In this document: positions 1 to 7,693 of the stretch, piece by piece
Position numbering within the stretch: the stretch's first letter is position 1
How the letters are laid out: the number at the start of each line of letters is the position of its first letter
Assembly: GCA_023436245.1 (NCBI GenBank)
Contig: JAEZJZ010000080.1
Coordinates: 1 to 37,302, forward strand
DNA from: Bacillota bacterium
Lineage (GTDB): Bacteria; Bacillota; UBA994; UBA5500
Direction of reading: 5' to 3'
DNA: 37,302 nt
Made by a program: the position numbers and the translations under genes
The notes under the pieces: model-generated
The model's input: the letters and a program-made list of their open reading frames with translations, nothing else
Databases searched by the model: none
What the model was told of the DNA's origin: nothing

Positions 1-40
1 ATATATTAGCCATTAATGTATATTTCTATATAAAAACAGT

Positions 41-85
41 AGACAAAAAGAGCCCAGTCTAGATGAATGCTCCTCTAACTGGGCT
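41..85 (-). terminator. Rho-independent terminator of the holin-like gene
   Basis: Read on the minus strand, an 8-bp stem (AGCCCAGT at 78-85 pairing with ACTGGGCT at 51-58, loop of 19 bases) is followed by CTTTTTGT. It lies about 75 bases past the stop of the holin-like gene at 162. The long loop makes it only a moderate terminator. Confidence 0.6.
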
Positions 86-104
86 CAGAGTTGGGTCAAG
101 CGAA

Positions 105-131
105 GGACTTTTTCAGTGGTCTCGGACGGAC
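105..131. repeat. Relic of the miniature inverted-repeat element seen at 31280-31440
   Basis: The 16 bases at 109-124 (TTTTTCAGTGGTCTCG) match exactly, in inverted orientation, the left end of the element at 31294-31309. The following bases (TCTCGGACGG at 121-130) also match the right end of that element near 31424-31433. Only one end is present, so this is a fragment. Confidence 0.5.
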
Positions 132-161
132 CCTTTTGCGTCACGTCCCCGTCTCTTCGCA

Positions 162-662
162 TCATTTCCCGCTGCCAACGTGTTCATCCTCGTCTGTGCG
201 GTTTAGAATCTGGCGTTCTTTGCGTTTGGCCCAGGTTGCCAGCCACCCGACATCCGCCCCGAGTTCAGCCAAGTTCTCCATGTTGCTTTGTACCTCCCGC
301 AGGAACATCACGACATACGCTACTGACCAAAGATAAACCGTCGGCTGTTGCAGGAAAGGGGTCAGCCGATAGCTGAGGCCGGCCAGGATGGCAATCACTA
401 AATATGCCACCAGCTTCACTCCGGTTCCCTGCCAGAAGTCCTCACTGTTCCAGCTGCGTGACCTGGTCTTGCGAACTGCCAGGTAACGAGTGATAATGTC
501 CAGCATGGCGGCGCCGAGCACTGAAAGTAGTGCCACTAGCAGCGCCTTGTCCGGGAAGAGGACGTATTCCACGGCTGCAATCAGCAGCCCCCAAACGATC
601 TGCACCCTCGTCAACGCCTTTTGCCAGTAATTTGCGGGGCCGTGCACAAAGAAATCGGTCAA
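162..662 (-). CDS. Phage holin family protein (holin-4-like)
   Basis: A small membrane protein of 166 residues from the TTG at 662. It has hydrophobic segments near residues 20-55, 82-100 and 105-120. The pattern LDIITRYLAV, then WNSEDFWQGTGVK, then LREVQSNMENLAELGADV resembles the phi29-type/toxin-secretion holin family (D-Y-x-T-G, then a C-terminal N-E-x-x-S-x-x-E-N-x-x-x-x-G). Such proteins form membrane lesions for lysin release in phages, and many Bacillota carry lone chromosomal copies of unknown role. No lysin or other phage gene is nearby. Start: the good ribosome site AGGTGA (693-698) sits 6 bases before an in-frame CTG at 686 but about 30 bases before the TTG at 662, so the true start may be CTG (adding eight residues, LFARIGQS). 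The terminator at 41-85 follows. The family call is fairly sure; the function is not. Confidence 0.65.
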   Translation of the reverse strand: MTDFFVHGPANYWQKALTRVQIVWGLLIAAVEYVLFPDKALLVALLSVLGAAMLDIITRYLAVRKTRSRSWNSEDFWQGTGVKLVAYLVIAILAGLSYRLTPFLQQPTVYLWSVAYVVMFLREVQSNMENLAELGADVGWLATWAKRKERQILNRTDEDEHVGSGK

Positions 663-811
663 GCTTTGACCAATGCGTGCAAACAGTTTCTATCACCTGC
701 CTTTCCGCCTGCGGAATCCCTCGCACCATCATATGATAGGAATGGTGGGACCGTGTACGGATTGGCCTGCCTCGAGTCGGCTACCGGATACTGACAATAG
801 ATATGACTGCA

Positions 812-841
812 TTGGATTAGTTTCTGATCGCATGATATATT
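812..841 (+). promoter_or_regulatory. Candidate sigma-A promoter of trmK
   Basis: TTGGAT (812-817) and TATATT (836-841) are separated by 18 bases, about 40 bases before the trmK start. Both boxes are near consensus; the spacing is slightly long. Confidence 0.4.
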
Positions 842-879
842 TGTAGCAGTAACGAAATTGCTGTGAGGCGTGATTGTAG

Positions 880-1569
880 ATGCAGATTCCGCTTGGACAA
901 AGATTGAAGACGATCGCAGGTCATGTGCCAATCGGCTCCAGGGTTGCCGACATTGGTAGCGACCATGGCTACCTGCCTGCTTGGCTGGCACAGAGCGGGC
1001 GCGCGCAGAGGGTCATCGCGGGGGAGATTAACGCCGACCCGGCACGTCGAGCTCGCGAGACGTGTTTTGAGTTTGGGCTGGAGGACCAGATGGATGTCCG
1101 CCTGGGAGATGGTTTGGAAGTGATACAGCCCGGCGAGGTGGACGTGATCGTGATTTCCGGCATGGGCGGAACCACGATTCGTCAGATTCTGGAGCAAGGA
1201 CGAGGCAAACTGGATGGCGTGATGCGACTCGTGCTGCAGCCAAATGTGGCAGCGCCCGAGTTGCGCTATTGGCTGGTCACGAACGAGTTTGTGCTCACGC
1301 ATGAAAGCCTGGTGGAAGAGAATCACATCATCTACGAGGTGATCGTGGCCGAACCAGGGCAGTCTGCTCCTCTCAACTCGCTTCAGTTGCTGCTCGGGCC
1401 GGTGTTGCTGAAGGAAAGGCCGGGGCTGTTTCGAGAGTTTGCCGAGCGCCTGATTGCCGATCGCCGTTTTGTGCTGGGACAATTGGACAAGGCAGCTTCG
1501 GCGGAGGCAGCGGCGCGCCGTGAGCAGTTTGCGCGGGAAGTGGCCGAGCTTGAGCAGGCGATGCTATGA
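880..1569 (+). CDS. trmK: tRNA (adenine(22)-N1)-methyltransferase TrmK
   Basis: A 229-residue class I SAM-dependent methyltransferase. In this family TrmK methylates N1 of A22 in bacterial tRNAs in the cytoplasm. Visible motifs are the SAM-binding DIGSDHGYLP (residues 24-33), the family-typical SGMGG (93-97) and LQPN (119-122) followed by the R-x-W-L helix. The length equals that of known TrmK proteins. The C-terminal 60 residues are charged and helical (EAAARREQF region), as in the family's coiled-coil tail. The ATG at 880 follows a GTGAGG-like ribosome site. In many Bacillota trmK is followed by a Nif3-like gene; here the next feature is a hairpin repeat and rnpB, so that pairing is broken. 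Confident on family and function. Confidence 0.93.
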   Translation: MQIPLGQRLKTIAGHVPIGSRVADIGSDHGYLPAWLAQSGRAQRVIAGEINADPARRARETCFEFGLEDQMDVRLGDGLEVIQPGEVDVIVISGMGGTTIRQILEQGRGKLDGVMRLVLQPNVAAPELRYWLVTNEFVLTHESLVEENHIIYEVIVAEPGQSAPLNSLQLLLGPVLLKERPGLFREFAERLIADRRFVLGQLDKAASAEAAARREQFAREVAELEQAML

Positions 1570-1651
1570 GAGTACGCAGGGGGCAGTTCTGGGCTCTGGG
1601 AGTCGCCGTTCGCTTCGCGTTTGAGCGCGGACGCCAGGGTTCATAGGCTGC

Positions 1652-1716
1652 GGGCGCCATGCATGGCGCCCCTACGAAGTGTGTGTGCTCGTAGGGGTCG
1701 CATGCATGCGACCCGA
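1652..1716. repeat. Pair of GTAG/CTAC-bordered palindromic hairpins
   Basis: Two hairpins stand head to head: GGGCGCCATGCATGGCGCCC followed by CTACG (1652-1676) and GTAGGGGTCGCATGCATGCG plus ACCC (1691-1714). Both centre on ATGCAT and share the GTAG/CTAC edge on opposite sides. They belong to the dispersed family also present at 15874-16008, 22135-22286 and 27925-28020. They fill the gap between trmK and rnpB. Confidence 0.75.
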
Positions 1717-1800
1717 CCGCATGCGGCGACGCGACCCGTCACGCCGCGCCAATGCGGAACACAAGTAGCAGTTTCGCCATGTTGCGGTAAATAGTGGCGT

Positions 1801-1829
1801 TTGACACTGCCTTTGTATGCTGGTATAGT
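1801..1829 (+). promoter_or_regulatory. Strong sigma-A promoter of rnpB
   Basis: A perfect -35 TTGACA (1801-1806) and TATAGT (1824-1829) are separated by exactly 17 bases. Transcription should start near 1836, about 20 bases before the P1 helix. A small hairpin (TTGTC-TTGT-GACAA, 1831-1844) lies at the expected 5' end. Confidence 0.85.
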
Positions 1830-1856
1830 ATTGTCTTGTGACAACGCTGAAAAAAC

Positions 1857-2210
1857 ACACAAGTAGGCTAGGCAATCGCGGGTGCGCATAGCACACCTGA
1901 GGAAAGTCCGAGCTCCAGAGAGCAGGGTGCTGGATAACGTCCAGTCAGGGTGACCTGAAGGCTAGTGCCACAGAGAGATACCGCCGGCTTTGCCGGTAAG
2001 GGTGCAAAGGTGAGGTAAGAGCTCACCAGCAACCAGGTGACTGGTTGGCTCGGTAAACCCCACTCGGAGCAAGACCAAATAGGGAGGAACTAAGAGCTGC
2101 TCGCTCGCTCCTCCGGGTTGGTCGCTTGAGGTGCCAGGCAACTGGCATCCCAGATAGATGGTTGCCACCTCGCAAGAGGTACAGAACTCGGCTTATCGGC
2201 CTACTTGTGT
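1857..2210 (+). ncRNA. rnpB: RNase P RNA, bacterial type A
   Basis: The catalytic RNA of RNase P, which matures the 5' ends of tRNAs. Conserved cores are all present in order: GAGGAAAGTCCGAGCTCC near 1899-1916, CACAGAGAGATACCGCC near 1969-1985, GGTGAGGTAAGAGCTCACC near 2008-2026, GGTAAACCCCA and GGAGCAAGACCAAATAGG near 2053-2084, and AGATAGATGGTTGCCACC followed by ACAGAACTCGGCTTAT near 2153-2196. Helix P1 is formed by ACACAAGTAGG (1857-1867) with CCTACTTGTGT (2200-2210). These motifs mark a type A RNA, usual in Clostridia and most bacteria, whereas Bacilli have type B. The ends are predicted from P1 and may differ by a few bases. Confidence 0.96.
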
Positions 2211-2231
2211 TGTTTTATCTCATATTCGAGA

Positions 2232-2266
2232 AGCAGCCCACTGCATTGTGCAGTGGGCTGCTTTAT
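2232..2266 (+). terminator. Rho-independent terminator of rnpB, possibly shared by the convergent receptor operon
   Basis: A perfect 14-bp stem (AGCAGCCCACTGCA, 2232-2245, with its complement at 2249-2262) encloses a TTG loop and is followed by TTATTT. On the minus strand the tail is TTCTCG, so it is weaker there, but it also sits just past the stop of the minus-strand gene at 2270. Confidence 0.88.
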
Positions 2267-2269
2267 TTG

Positions 2270-4822
2270 CTACTCTTTCCAGAAATTCCTCACGTTGACT
2301 ACTCCGCCGGGGCCCACGCGGAATCCTTTAACTTCCGGTTGGTGCACTGCGTAGTAGAAGGGGTGGAACAGCCACATCCACGGCGCATCAGCGGAGATGC
2401 GCTTTGCCGCCTCAATGTACAACTGCCGGCGGCGCTCCGGACTGGCGACTGTCTCTACCTGGTCGAGCAACGCATCGACTTCCGGGTTGCTGTATCCGAC
2501 ACGGTTGCCCTTGCCGATTCCACGGGAGTGGAAGTACGGTTCCAAATAGGGCATGCCCTCGGAGTGCCCGCCTGTGGCGGCCATCAAGAACATGTTGCAC
2601 TTGGCCATATTCTCCGGCTTCACCAGTTCCGTCCAGGGGAGCGTGACAATGCGCAGTTGCAATCCAATCTCTGCCAGGTCGCTGGCGATCCATTCAGCCC
2701 GCTTGGCCTGTTCCTGATTGTTTGCCCGCACGTGCAGGATGATCTCCTCGGGATAACCGTTCGGGAAACCAGCCTCGCGCATCAGTGCTTTGGCACGGGT
2801 CGGATTATACTCGAACCCCTGCACCTTGCCAGCCAGGAAGGAGGGAGGCAGTGGTCCGTCGGAGAGCACGGCCTGGTCCTGCAGCACCTCTTTCAGATAT
2901 GCTGGGCGATTGAACGCATGGTTGGCTGCCTGCCGGACCAAGGGGTTGTCAAAGGGAGGCTTCCGGTTCATCATCGCACAGTACTGAATGTCTTCCGCTG
3001 GCAGCTTGCGCATGGTGCGGCTGTAAACCGGGTGCGATGCCAACTGCTGATAACCGCTGCTGTCAGAACGCATGTGATCGATCTCCCCAGATAGGAACCC
3101 AGCAAATTGTGATTCCGCTCCCCGGTAGATGCGGATCAGCACTTCGTCAACAAACGCTTTGCCTTCGAAGTAACGCTCATTCCGGCTGAGTTTCAACTCT
3201 TCGCCAGGCGTCCAGTGGTCAAAGCGGAACGGACCTGCCCCGACCGGTTGTCGGGCAAAGTTCTCTCCGGCCTGTTCCACGATGTCGCGGGGAACGATTG
3301 CCGTGGCCAAGTTCGACAGGTTGTGCAGGAAGACCAGGTTCGGGCTTTTCAGGGTAATGGAAATCTGCAGTTTGCCGGTCACCTTGATGCCGCGCAGATC
3401 GGGTGATTGTCCCTTGGAGAACTCATCTGCCCCCAGAATGCTCATCGCCAATCCACCGTGTGGCGACTTGCTGCCGGGGCGAATCAGCCGCTCCAGCGAG
3501 TATTTGACGTCCTGGGCTTCAACCTGGCGTCCGTGATGGAAGTAGACGTTCGGCCTGAGCATGAAGGAGTAGGTGCAACCATCGTCCTCGAGGTGCCAAG
3601 AGGCAGCAATGCCGGGCACTGGTTTGCCTTCCTCGCCAACCTGCAGCAGACCCACGAAGAGCTCTCGGATGATGTAGTTCGAGTTGCTGTCTCGCGACAT
3701 ACACGGGTCCAGCGTCACCGGGTCCTGCGGCAGGCCGAAGCGGTAGACTGTCTTAGCCCGATTAGCGTCTGCCACTTTGCGCAGGGACAGCTGCATCTCC
3801 TGCTCAATGGCCCGCATGCTGGTTGTCGCGTTCAGCAATGTTTGCACAGATGCTTGTTGCTGTTCAGCGTCGAAGCTGGCTGTCTCGATGAAGAGCGCAG
3901 CCTTCTCCAGCACCTGTTGCATGTTTTCGGTTACGCTCATCAATTGGCCGTTGTTGGTAGCCTGTTGGCTGACCGCGGAACTGATCTCCTCCACCAATGA
4001 GGTCGTCTCAGAGACTGCGTCCATGATCTCGTCCAGCGACTTGCCGGCAGTGAGAATCAGCTGGGTTCCCTCGGTGACAGCGGTGACGCTCTGCCCGAGG
4101 GTGTCAAGTGTCTCTTGTGCGTCTAGCTTGATCGTCTCCAATAGATTGCTGATCTCGGAAGCGGACTTGCCGCTGATTTCAGCCAACTTCTTCACTTCGT
4201 TGGCGACAACCGCAAACCCGCGACCTTCTGCTCCGGCTCGCGCTGCCTCGATGGCGGCGTTCAGCGCCAACAGATTGGTCTGGCTGGCGATGTCCTGAAT
4301 GGCGGTGACGAACTTGTCGATCTCCATCGTCTGCTCAACCAACTCGCGCACTGACTGAGAGTTGTCGATCACCGTCTGTTGAATCTGCTGGATGTAGTCA
4401 ACCGACTTTCTGACGGCGCCCTTGCCTTGCTCCAGTGCGGCGGCAGTTTGCGCACTGCTATTGCCCACCTCGGTGACGGACGCGGACACCTCTTGGCTGA
4501 AAGCGCCCAGTTCCGAGATAATGCCTGCTGCCTCCTTGACCGCGTTACGCTGTGAGACAGTTTGTTCATTGATCGTTTCCATTACAGTGAGCAGCTGCTT
4601 GGTCGACGCCTCAACCTGTTGGCTGCCGAGGTGCGCCTTTTCCACCGCTGCCGAGATCAAGTCGGCCTGGGTGGAGAGCAGGGCGGTATCAGCGCTGTTC
4701 GCTTTCTGCTTGACGGGCTCCGTCTGCGCCAGGGCAGCAGGTTCTGCTTTGACTACAGCCTGAGCATTGACCGGCTTGGCGGTGTCAGTCGCCTCAGTCT
4801 TGTTCCGATTAAACAGTCTCAA
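2270..4822 (-). CDS. Soluble chemoreceptor-like protein: MCP signalling domain fused to SBP_bac_5 solute-binding domain (second gene of the pair)
   Basis: An 850-residue protein. Residues about 45-320 are a helical methyl-accepting chemotaxis signalling domain, with the CheA/CheW-contacting hairpin tip at 178-200 (DIASQTNLLALNAAIEAARA) and GRGFAVVANEVKKLAE following. Residues about 358-850 match family 5 extracellular solute-binding proteins (oligopeptide/dipeptide/nickel type): PVTLDP, then IAASWHLEDDGCTYSFMLR, VYFHHGRQVEAQDVKYSLER and FDNPLVRQAANHAFNR. There is no signal peptide, lipobox, transmembrane segment or HAMP domain; the N-terminus is polar. The binding domain should therefore lie in the cytoplasm, so the inferred role is a soluble receptor that senses an internal peptide-like ligand and signals to CheA. 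The start is TTG at 4822 behind GGGGGAAGGA. It lies 17 bases after the paralogous gene and is surely co-transcribed. Domain calls are confident; the ligand is unknown. Confidence 0.88.
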   Translation of the reverse strand: MRLFNRNKTEATDTAKPVNAQAVVKAEPAALAQTEPVKQKANSADTALLSTQADLISAAVEKAHLGSQQVEASTKQLLTVMETINEQTVSQRNAVKEAAGIISELGAFSQEVSASVTEVGNSSAQTAAALEQGKGAVRKSVDYIQQIQQTVIDNSQSVRELVEQTMEIDKFVTAIQDIASQTNLLALNAAIEAARAGAEGRGFAVVANEVKKLAEISGKSASEISNLLETIKLDAQETLDTLGQSVTAVTEGTQLILTAGKSLDEIMDAVSETTSLVEEISSAVSQQATNNGQLMSVTENMQQVLEKAALFIETASFDAEQQQASVQTLLNATTSMRAIEQEMQLSLRKVADANRAKTVYRFGLPQDPVTLDPCMSRDSNSNYIIRELFVGLLQVGEEGKPVPGIAASWHLEDDGCTYSFMLRPNVYFHHGRQVEAQDVKYSLERLIRPGSKSPHGGLAMSILGADEFSKGQSPDLRGIKVTGKLQISITLKSPNLVFLHNLSNLATAIVPRDIVEQAGENFARQPVGAGPFRFDHWTPGEELKLSRNERYFEGKAFVDEVLIRIYRGAESQFAGFLSGEIDHMRSDSSGYQQLASHPVYSRTMRKLPAEDIQYCAMMNRKPPFDNPLVRQAANHAFNRPAYLKEVLQDQAVLSDGPLPPSFLAGKVQGFEYNPTRAKALMREAGFPNGYPEEIILHVRANNQEQAKRAEWIASDLAEIGLQLRIVTLPWTELVKPENMAKCNMFLMAATGGHSEGMPYLEPYFHSRGIGKGNRVGYSNPEVDALLDQVETVASPERRRQLYIEAAKRISADAPWMWLFHPFYYAVHQPEVKGFRVGPGGVVNVRNFWKE

Positions 4823-4839
4823 GTATCCTTCCCCCTGCC

Positions 4840-7377
4840 TTAATGACTGGATTCTGAGTCTAGCCAGATGTGACGGAGCGGCACTGAGCCGCCGGCATTA
4901 GCTCTCAGCCCCTTGACATGAGGCTGGCGTACCATGTAATAGACCGGGTGGAAGAGGAAGAGCCAAGGCGCTTCTTCCACAATGATCTCGCAAGCCTTCA
5001 GATAGAGCTGGCGCCGTCTCTCTGGGTTTGCCGTGATATCGGCCTCGTCGATCAGCCGGTCAAATTCAGCGTTGCGGAAGCCCATGAAGTTGTTTGCACC
5101 GATGCTATGACTGTGGAACCAGTTCTCCAGATAGCGCTTGCCCTCGGCATGCCCGCCGGTTGAGGCAATCAGGTAGAGGTTGCACTGCTGCATTGTCTCG
5201 TTCCTCAGCAACTGACTCCAGGGGAGAACCACGATCTTCACTTTGATGCCGATCTCAGCCAAAGCCGCTTTCATCGCCTCTGCTCGGGTCGCTTGTTCGG
5301 GATTGTTCTCCCGCACGTGCAGGATGGCCTCACCCGGGTAGCCATGCTCGTATCCTGCCTGCTTCATCAAGCTTCTGGCTTTGCTCAGATTATAGTCGTA
5401 GCCGCGATGGTTACTGCTCAAGAAATGCGGCGGCAGCGGCCCTCGGCTGAGCACGGCGTGTCCGCCCAGGACGTCCCGCATGTAGGCTTCGCGGTTGAAG
5501 GCATGATTCGCGGCCTGACGCACCAGCTTGTTGTCGAAGGGAGGCTTGGTGCAGTTCATGCCGCAGTATTGCAGATCGACCGGTTGCAGCTTCTCGACCA
5601 GAGAACCGTAGACCGGGTGGTTGGCGATGCGCTCATAGTTCTTGCCGTCCATGCGCATATGATCGGCCTGACCATCAATGAAGGCCTGAATCTGTGCCTC
5701 CGCCCCCTTGTGGATGCTGAAGACAATTTTGTCCACAAACGGCCTGCCCTCATGGAAACGCGGGTTGGCCACGATTTCCACGTGTTCTCCTGGAATCCAC
5801 TCCTTGAACATGAACGGCCCGGCGCCAATCGGGTGTTTGGCGAACTCGACTCCCTGTTGCTCCAGCGCCTCTCTTGGTATCAAAGCCGCTCCCTGATTAG
5901 CCAGGTTAAACAGGAAGGTCAGGTTTGGCGAAGTGAGGGTTACAGACAGCTTGTGTCTACCCAGCACCTTGATGCCTCGCACTTCTCTGGCGCGCCCGGC
6001 AGAGTACTCCTCTGCCCCCAGCACTCCCTGCAGCAAGCCACGGTTGACCGTGCGAGCAGTGGGGTTGATCAGTCGCTCCAGACTGTACTTGGCATCGTTG
6101 GCATCCACCTGTCTGCCATTGTGGAAATAGACATCTTCCCGCAGCATGAAGGTGTAGGTGCACCCGTCATCCTCCAGGTGCCAGGTAGCCGCGATATCCG
6201 GCAGGGGCTTTCCGTCCAGATCCGACTTCAGCAGGCCCGAGAAGAGCTCGGCGATCACATAGTTTGAGTTGGAGTCGCTGGAGTAGGCAGGATCAAGCGT
6301 GATCGGGTCCTGGGGCAGTGCACAACGGTAGACCTGCTCGGTCAGTTCCGCCGAGCCAACTGCGCTTCCGATGGTCTTCTGCAGGGATTGCTCTATCCGC
6401 CCCAAGTCCTCAGTCGCCCGGAGCAGGGTCATCACCGATGCCTGCTGCTGCTCAGCGTCAAATGAAGCTGTTTCTATGTAGAAGGCGGCTCTATCCAACA
6501 CCAGCCGCATGTTTTCGGTGACAGTCATCAGTTGCTCGTTATTGTTCGCCTGCTGGTTCACAGCCGAACTGATCTCTTCCACCAGCGCTGTCGTTTCGGC
6601 CACGGCATTCATAATCTCATCCAAAGACTCACCGGCAGAAAGGATGAGTTGACAACCCTGATTCACGGCATGCACGCTCTGTTCCAGTGTGCGGATAGTG
6701 CTTTGGGCGTCACCCTTGATTGTCTCCAGCAACCGACTGATCTCGGCAGCCGACTGGGCACTGATCTCAGCCAGACTCTTCACCTCGTTGGCCACCACCG
6801 AGAAGCCGCGTCCCTGAGCCCCGGCCCTGGCCGCCTCAATGGAAGCGTTCAGCGCCAACAGATTGGTCTGGTTGGCGATGTCCTTGATCGTGCTCACGAA
6901 GCGCTCAATGGCCATCGTCTGGTTGACCAGCCCACGTACAGCCTGGGAGTTCTGTTCCACCGTCTGCTGGATCTGGCTGATGTAGTCCACCGATTTCTTC
7001 ACGGCATCTTTGCCCTGTTCCAGCGCAGCTGCCGTCTGATCGCTGCTGTGGCCAACCTCGCTCACCGAGGCATTCACCTGTTCACTGAAGGCCCCCAGTT
7101 CAGAGATAATGCCGGCAGCCTGACTCACAGCTTGGCGCTGGTTGGACATCTGTTGGTTAATAGTCGCCATCACAGACAACAGTTGCTCGGTTGCAGCCTT
7201 CACCTGATTACTGCCGTCGGCCACCTTGCTCACCGCTAGTGCGAGCAACTTTGCCCGGGTGGCCAGCAGCGTTTCATCACTGGTCACTTTTGGTGCCGCG
7301 GCTTGGGCAGTGACCGTTTCGCGCTTCTCAGGTGCGGTCGCAGCGTTACCTGCTTGGCGTCGGCTAAACCAGTTCAT
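4840..7377 (-). CDS. Soluble chemoreceptor-like protein: MCP signalling domain fused to SBP_bac_5 solute-binding domain (first gene of the pair)
   Basis: An 845-residue paralogue of the downstream gene with the same architecture. The signalling domain runs from about residue 35 to 315, with its tip at 166-188 (DIANQTNLLALNASIEAARA). The SBP_bac_5 domain follows to the end, with PITLDPAYSSDSNSNYV, ATWHLEDDGCTYTFMLRED, VYFHNGRQVDANDAKYSLER and FDNKLVRQAANHAFNREAY. No signal peptide, membrane helix or HAMP is visible. The start ATG at 7377 is preceded by GGGAGAGGGATGAAGG. The two proteins are closely alike along the whole length, including the linker, so the fusion predates the duplication. Known precedents for a cytoplasmic SBP-like domain (the regulator SgrR) show that such domains can act as intracellular sensors. 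Proposed role: co-operating receptors, perhaps mixed dimers, with different ligands. No other chemotaxis gene is in the window. Confidence 0.88.
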   Translation of the reverse strand: MNWFSRRQAGNAATAPEKRETVTAQAAAPKVTSDETLLATRAKLLALAVSKVADGSNQVKAATEQLLSVMATINQQMSNQRQAVSQAAGIISELGAFSEQVNASVSEVGHSSDQTAAALEQGKDAVKKSVDYISQIQQTVEQNSQAVRGLVNQTMAIERFVSTIKDIANQTNLLALNASIEAARAGAQGRGFSVVANEVKSLAEISAQSAAEISRLLETIKGDAQSTIRTLEQSVHAVNQGCQLILSAGESLDEIMNAVAETTALVEEISSAVNQQANNNEQLMTVTENMRLVLDRAAFYIETASFDAEQQQASVMTLLRATEDLGRIEQSLQKTIGSAVGSAELTEQVYRCALPQDPITLDPAYSSDSNSNYVIAELFSGLLKSDLDGKPLPDIAATWHLEDDGCTYTFMLREDVYFHNGRQVDANDAKYSLERLINPTARTVNRGLLQGVLGAEEYSAGRAREVRGIKVLGRHKLSVTLTSPNLTFLFNLANQGAALIPREALEQQGVEFAKHPIGAGPFMFKEWIPGEHVEIVANPRFHEGRPFVDKIVFSIHKGAEAQIQAFIDGQADHMRMDGKNYERIANHPVYGSLVEKLQPVDLQYCGMNCTKPPFDNKLVRQAANHAFNREAYMRDVLGGHAVLSRGPLPPHFLSSNHRGYDYNLSKARSLMKQAGYEHGYPGEAILHVRENNPEQATRAEAMKAALAEIGIKVKIVVLPWSQLLRNETMQQCNLYLIASTGGHAEGKRYLENWFHSHSIGANNFMGFRNAEFDRLIDEADITANPERRRQLYLKACEIIVEEAPWLFLFHPVYYMVRQPHVKGLRANAGGSVPLRHIWLDSESSH

Positions 7378-7396
7378 CCTTCATCCCTCTCCCTTA

Positions 7397-7422
7397 GCAA
7401 CTCTCTGAGTTGCGATCTCGGC
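7397..7422 (-). promoter_or_regulatory. Candidate sigma-D-like -10 element and leader hairpin of the receptor operon
   Basis: On the minus strand GCCGAGAT (7415-7422) differs at one base from the flagellar sigma-D -10 consensus GCCGATAT, the usual promoter type for chemoreceptor genes. No TAAA box is found at the right distance upstream, so the call is weak. Directly downstream a 7-bp hairpin (GCAACTC-AGA-GAGTTGC, 7397-7413) lies about 20 bases before the start codon. Confidence 0.25.
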
Positions 7423-7623
7423 TTGTACCCCTTAAGACAAGACTAGCTAATTCCTGTTTTATTTCCACGTTGTGTGTCAATTCCCCTCCCAATAGACGCC
7501 ATTTTGACGAAAAACGTCGATCTGCGACAGTAGAGCTCGAATGCGCCGTTCGTCACCACCCAGTTCGGCTTGATTCCGCAGGCCCCAGCCAATCCATGCC
7601 ATTCTCTCTGGCTACGGTGACAC

Positions 7624-7652
7624 TTGGCATGCTGTTTGCAGTCAGGTATATT
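7624..7652 (+). promoter_or_regulatory. Sigma-A promoter of the membrane protein-MurF-like operon
   Basis: TTGGCA (7624-7629) and TATATT (7647-7652) are separated by 17 bases, about 40 bases before the proposed start at 7694. The rest of the 316-base gap to the divergent receptor operon (7378-7693) holds no gene that I can support. Confidence 0.55.
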
Positions 7653-7693
7653 TATAGGACACATCAGATGACACTTTGAGGAGTGAGGCTAGC

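Noticed and set aside
162..662. Holin-like gene as evidence for a prophage at the left edge
   Set aside because: No lysin, structural, integrase or att sequence is visible; lone holin-family genes are common in chromosomes.
1641..1896. Two minus-strand open frames between trmK and rnpB
   Set aside because: They are made of the hairpin repeats and the rnpB promoter, and have no ribosome site.
2126..3094. Long plus-strand open frame overlapping rnpB and the receptor gene
   Set aside because: It starts inside the RNase P RNA and is antisense to the SBP_bac_5 domain; no ribosome site and no recognisable protein motif.
5293..6267. A 324-codon plus-strand open frame antisense to the first receptor gene
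   Set aside because: It mirrors the codon pattern of a clear gene on the other strand, has no ribosome site, and shows no domain.
7475..7480. TTGACA on the minus strand as the -35 box of the receptor operon
   Set aside because: No acceptable -10 lies 16 to 18 bases downstream.
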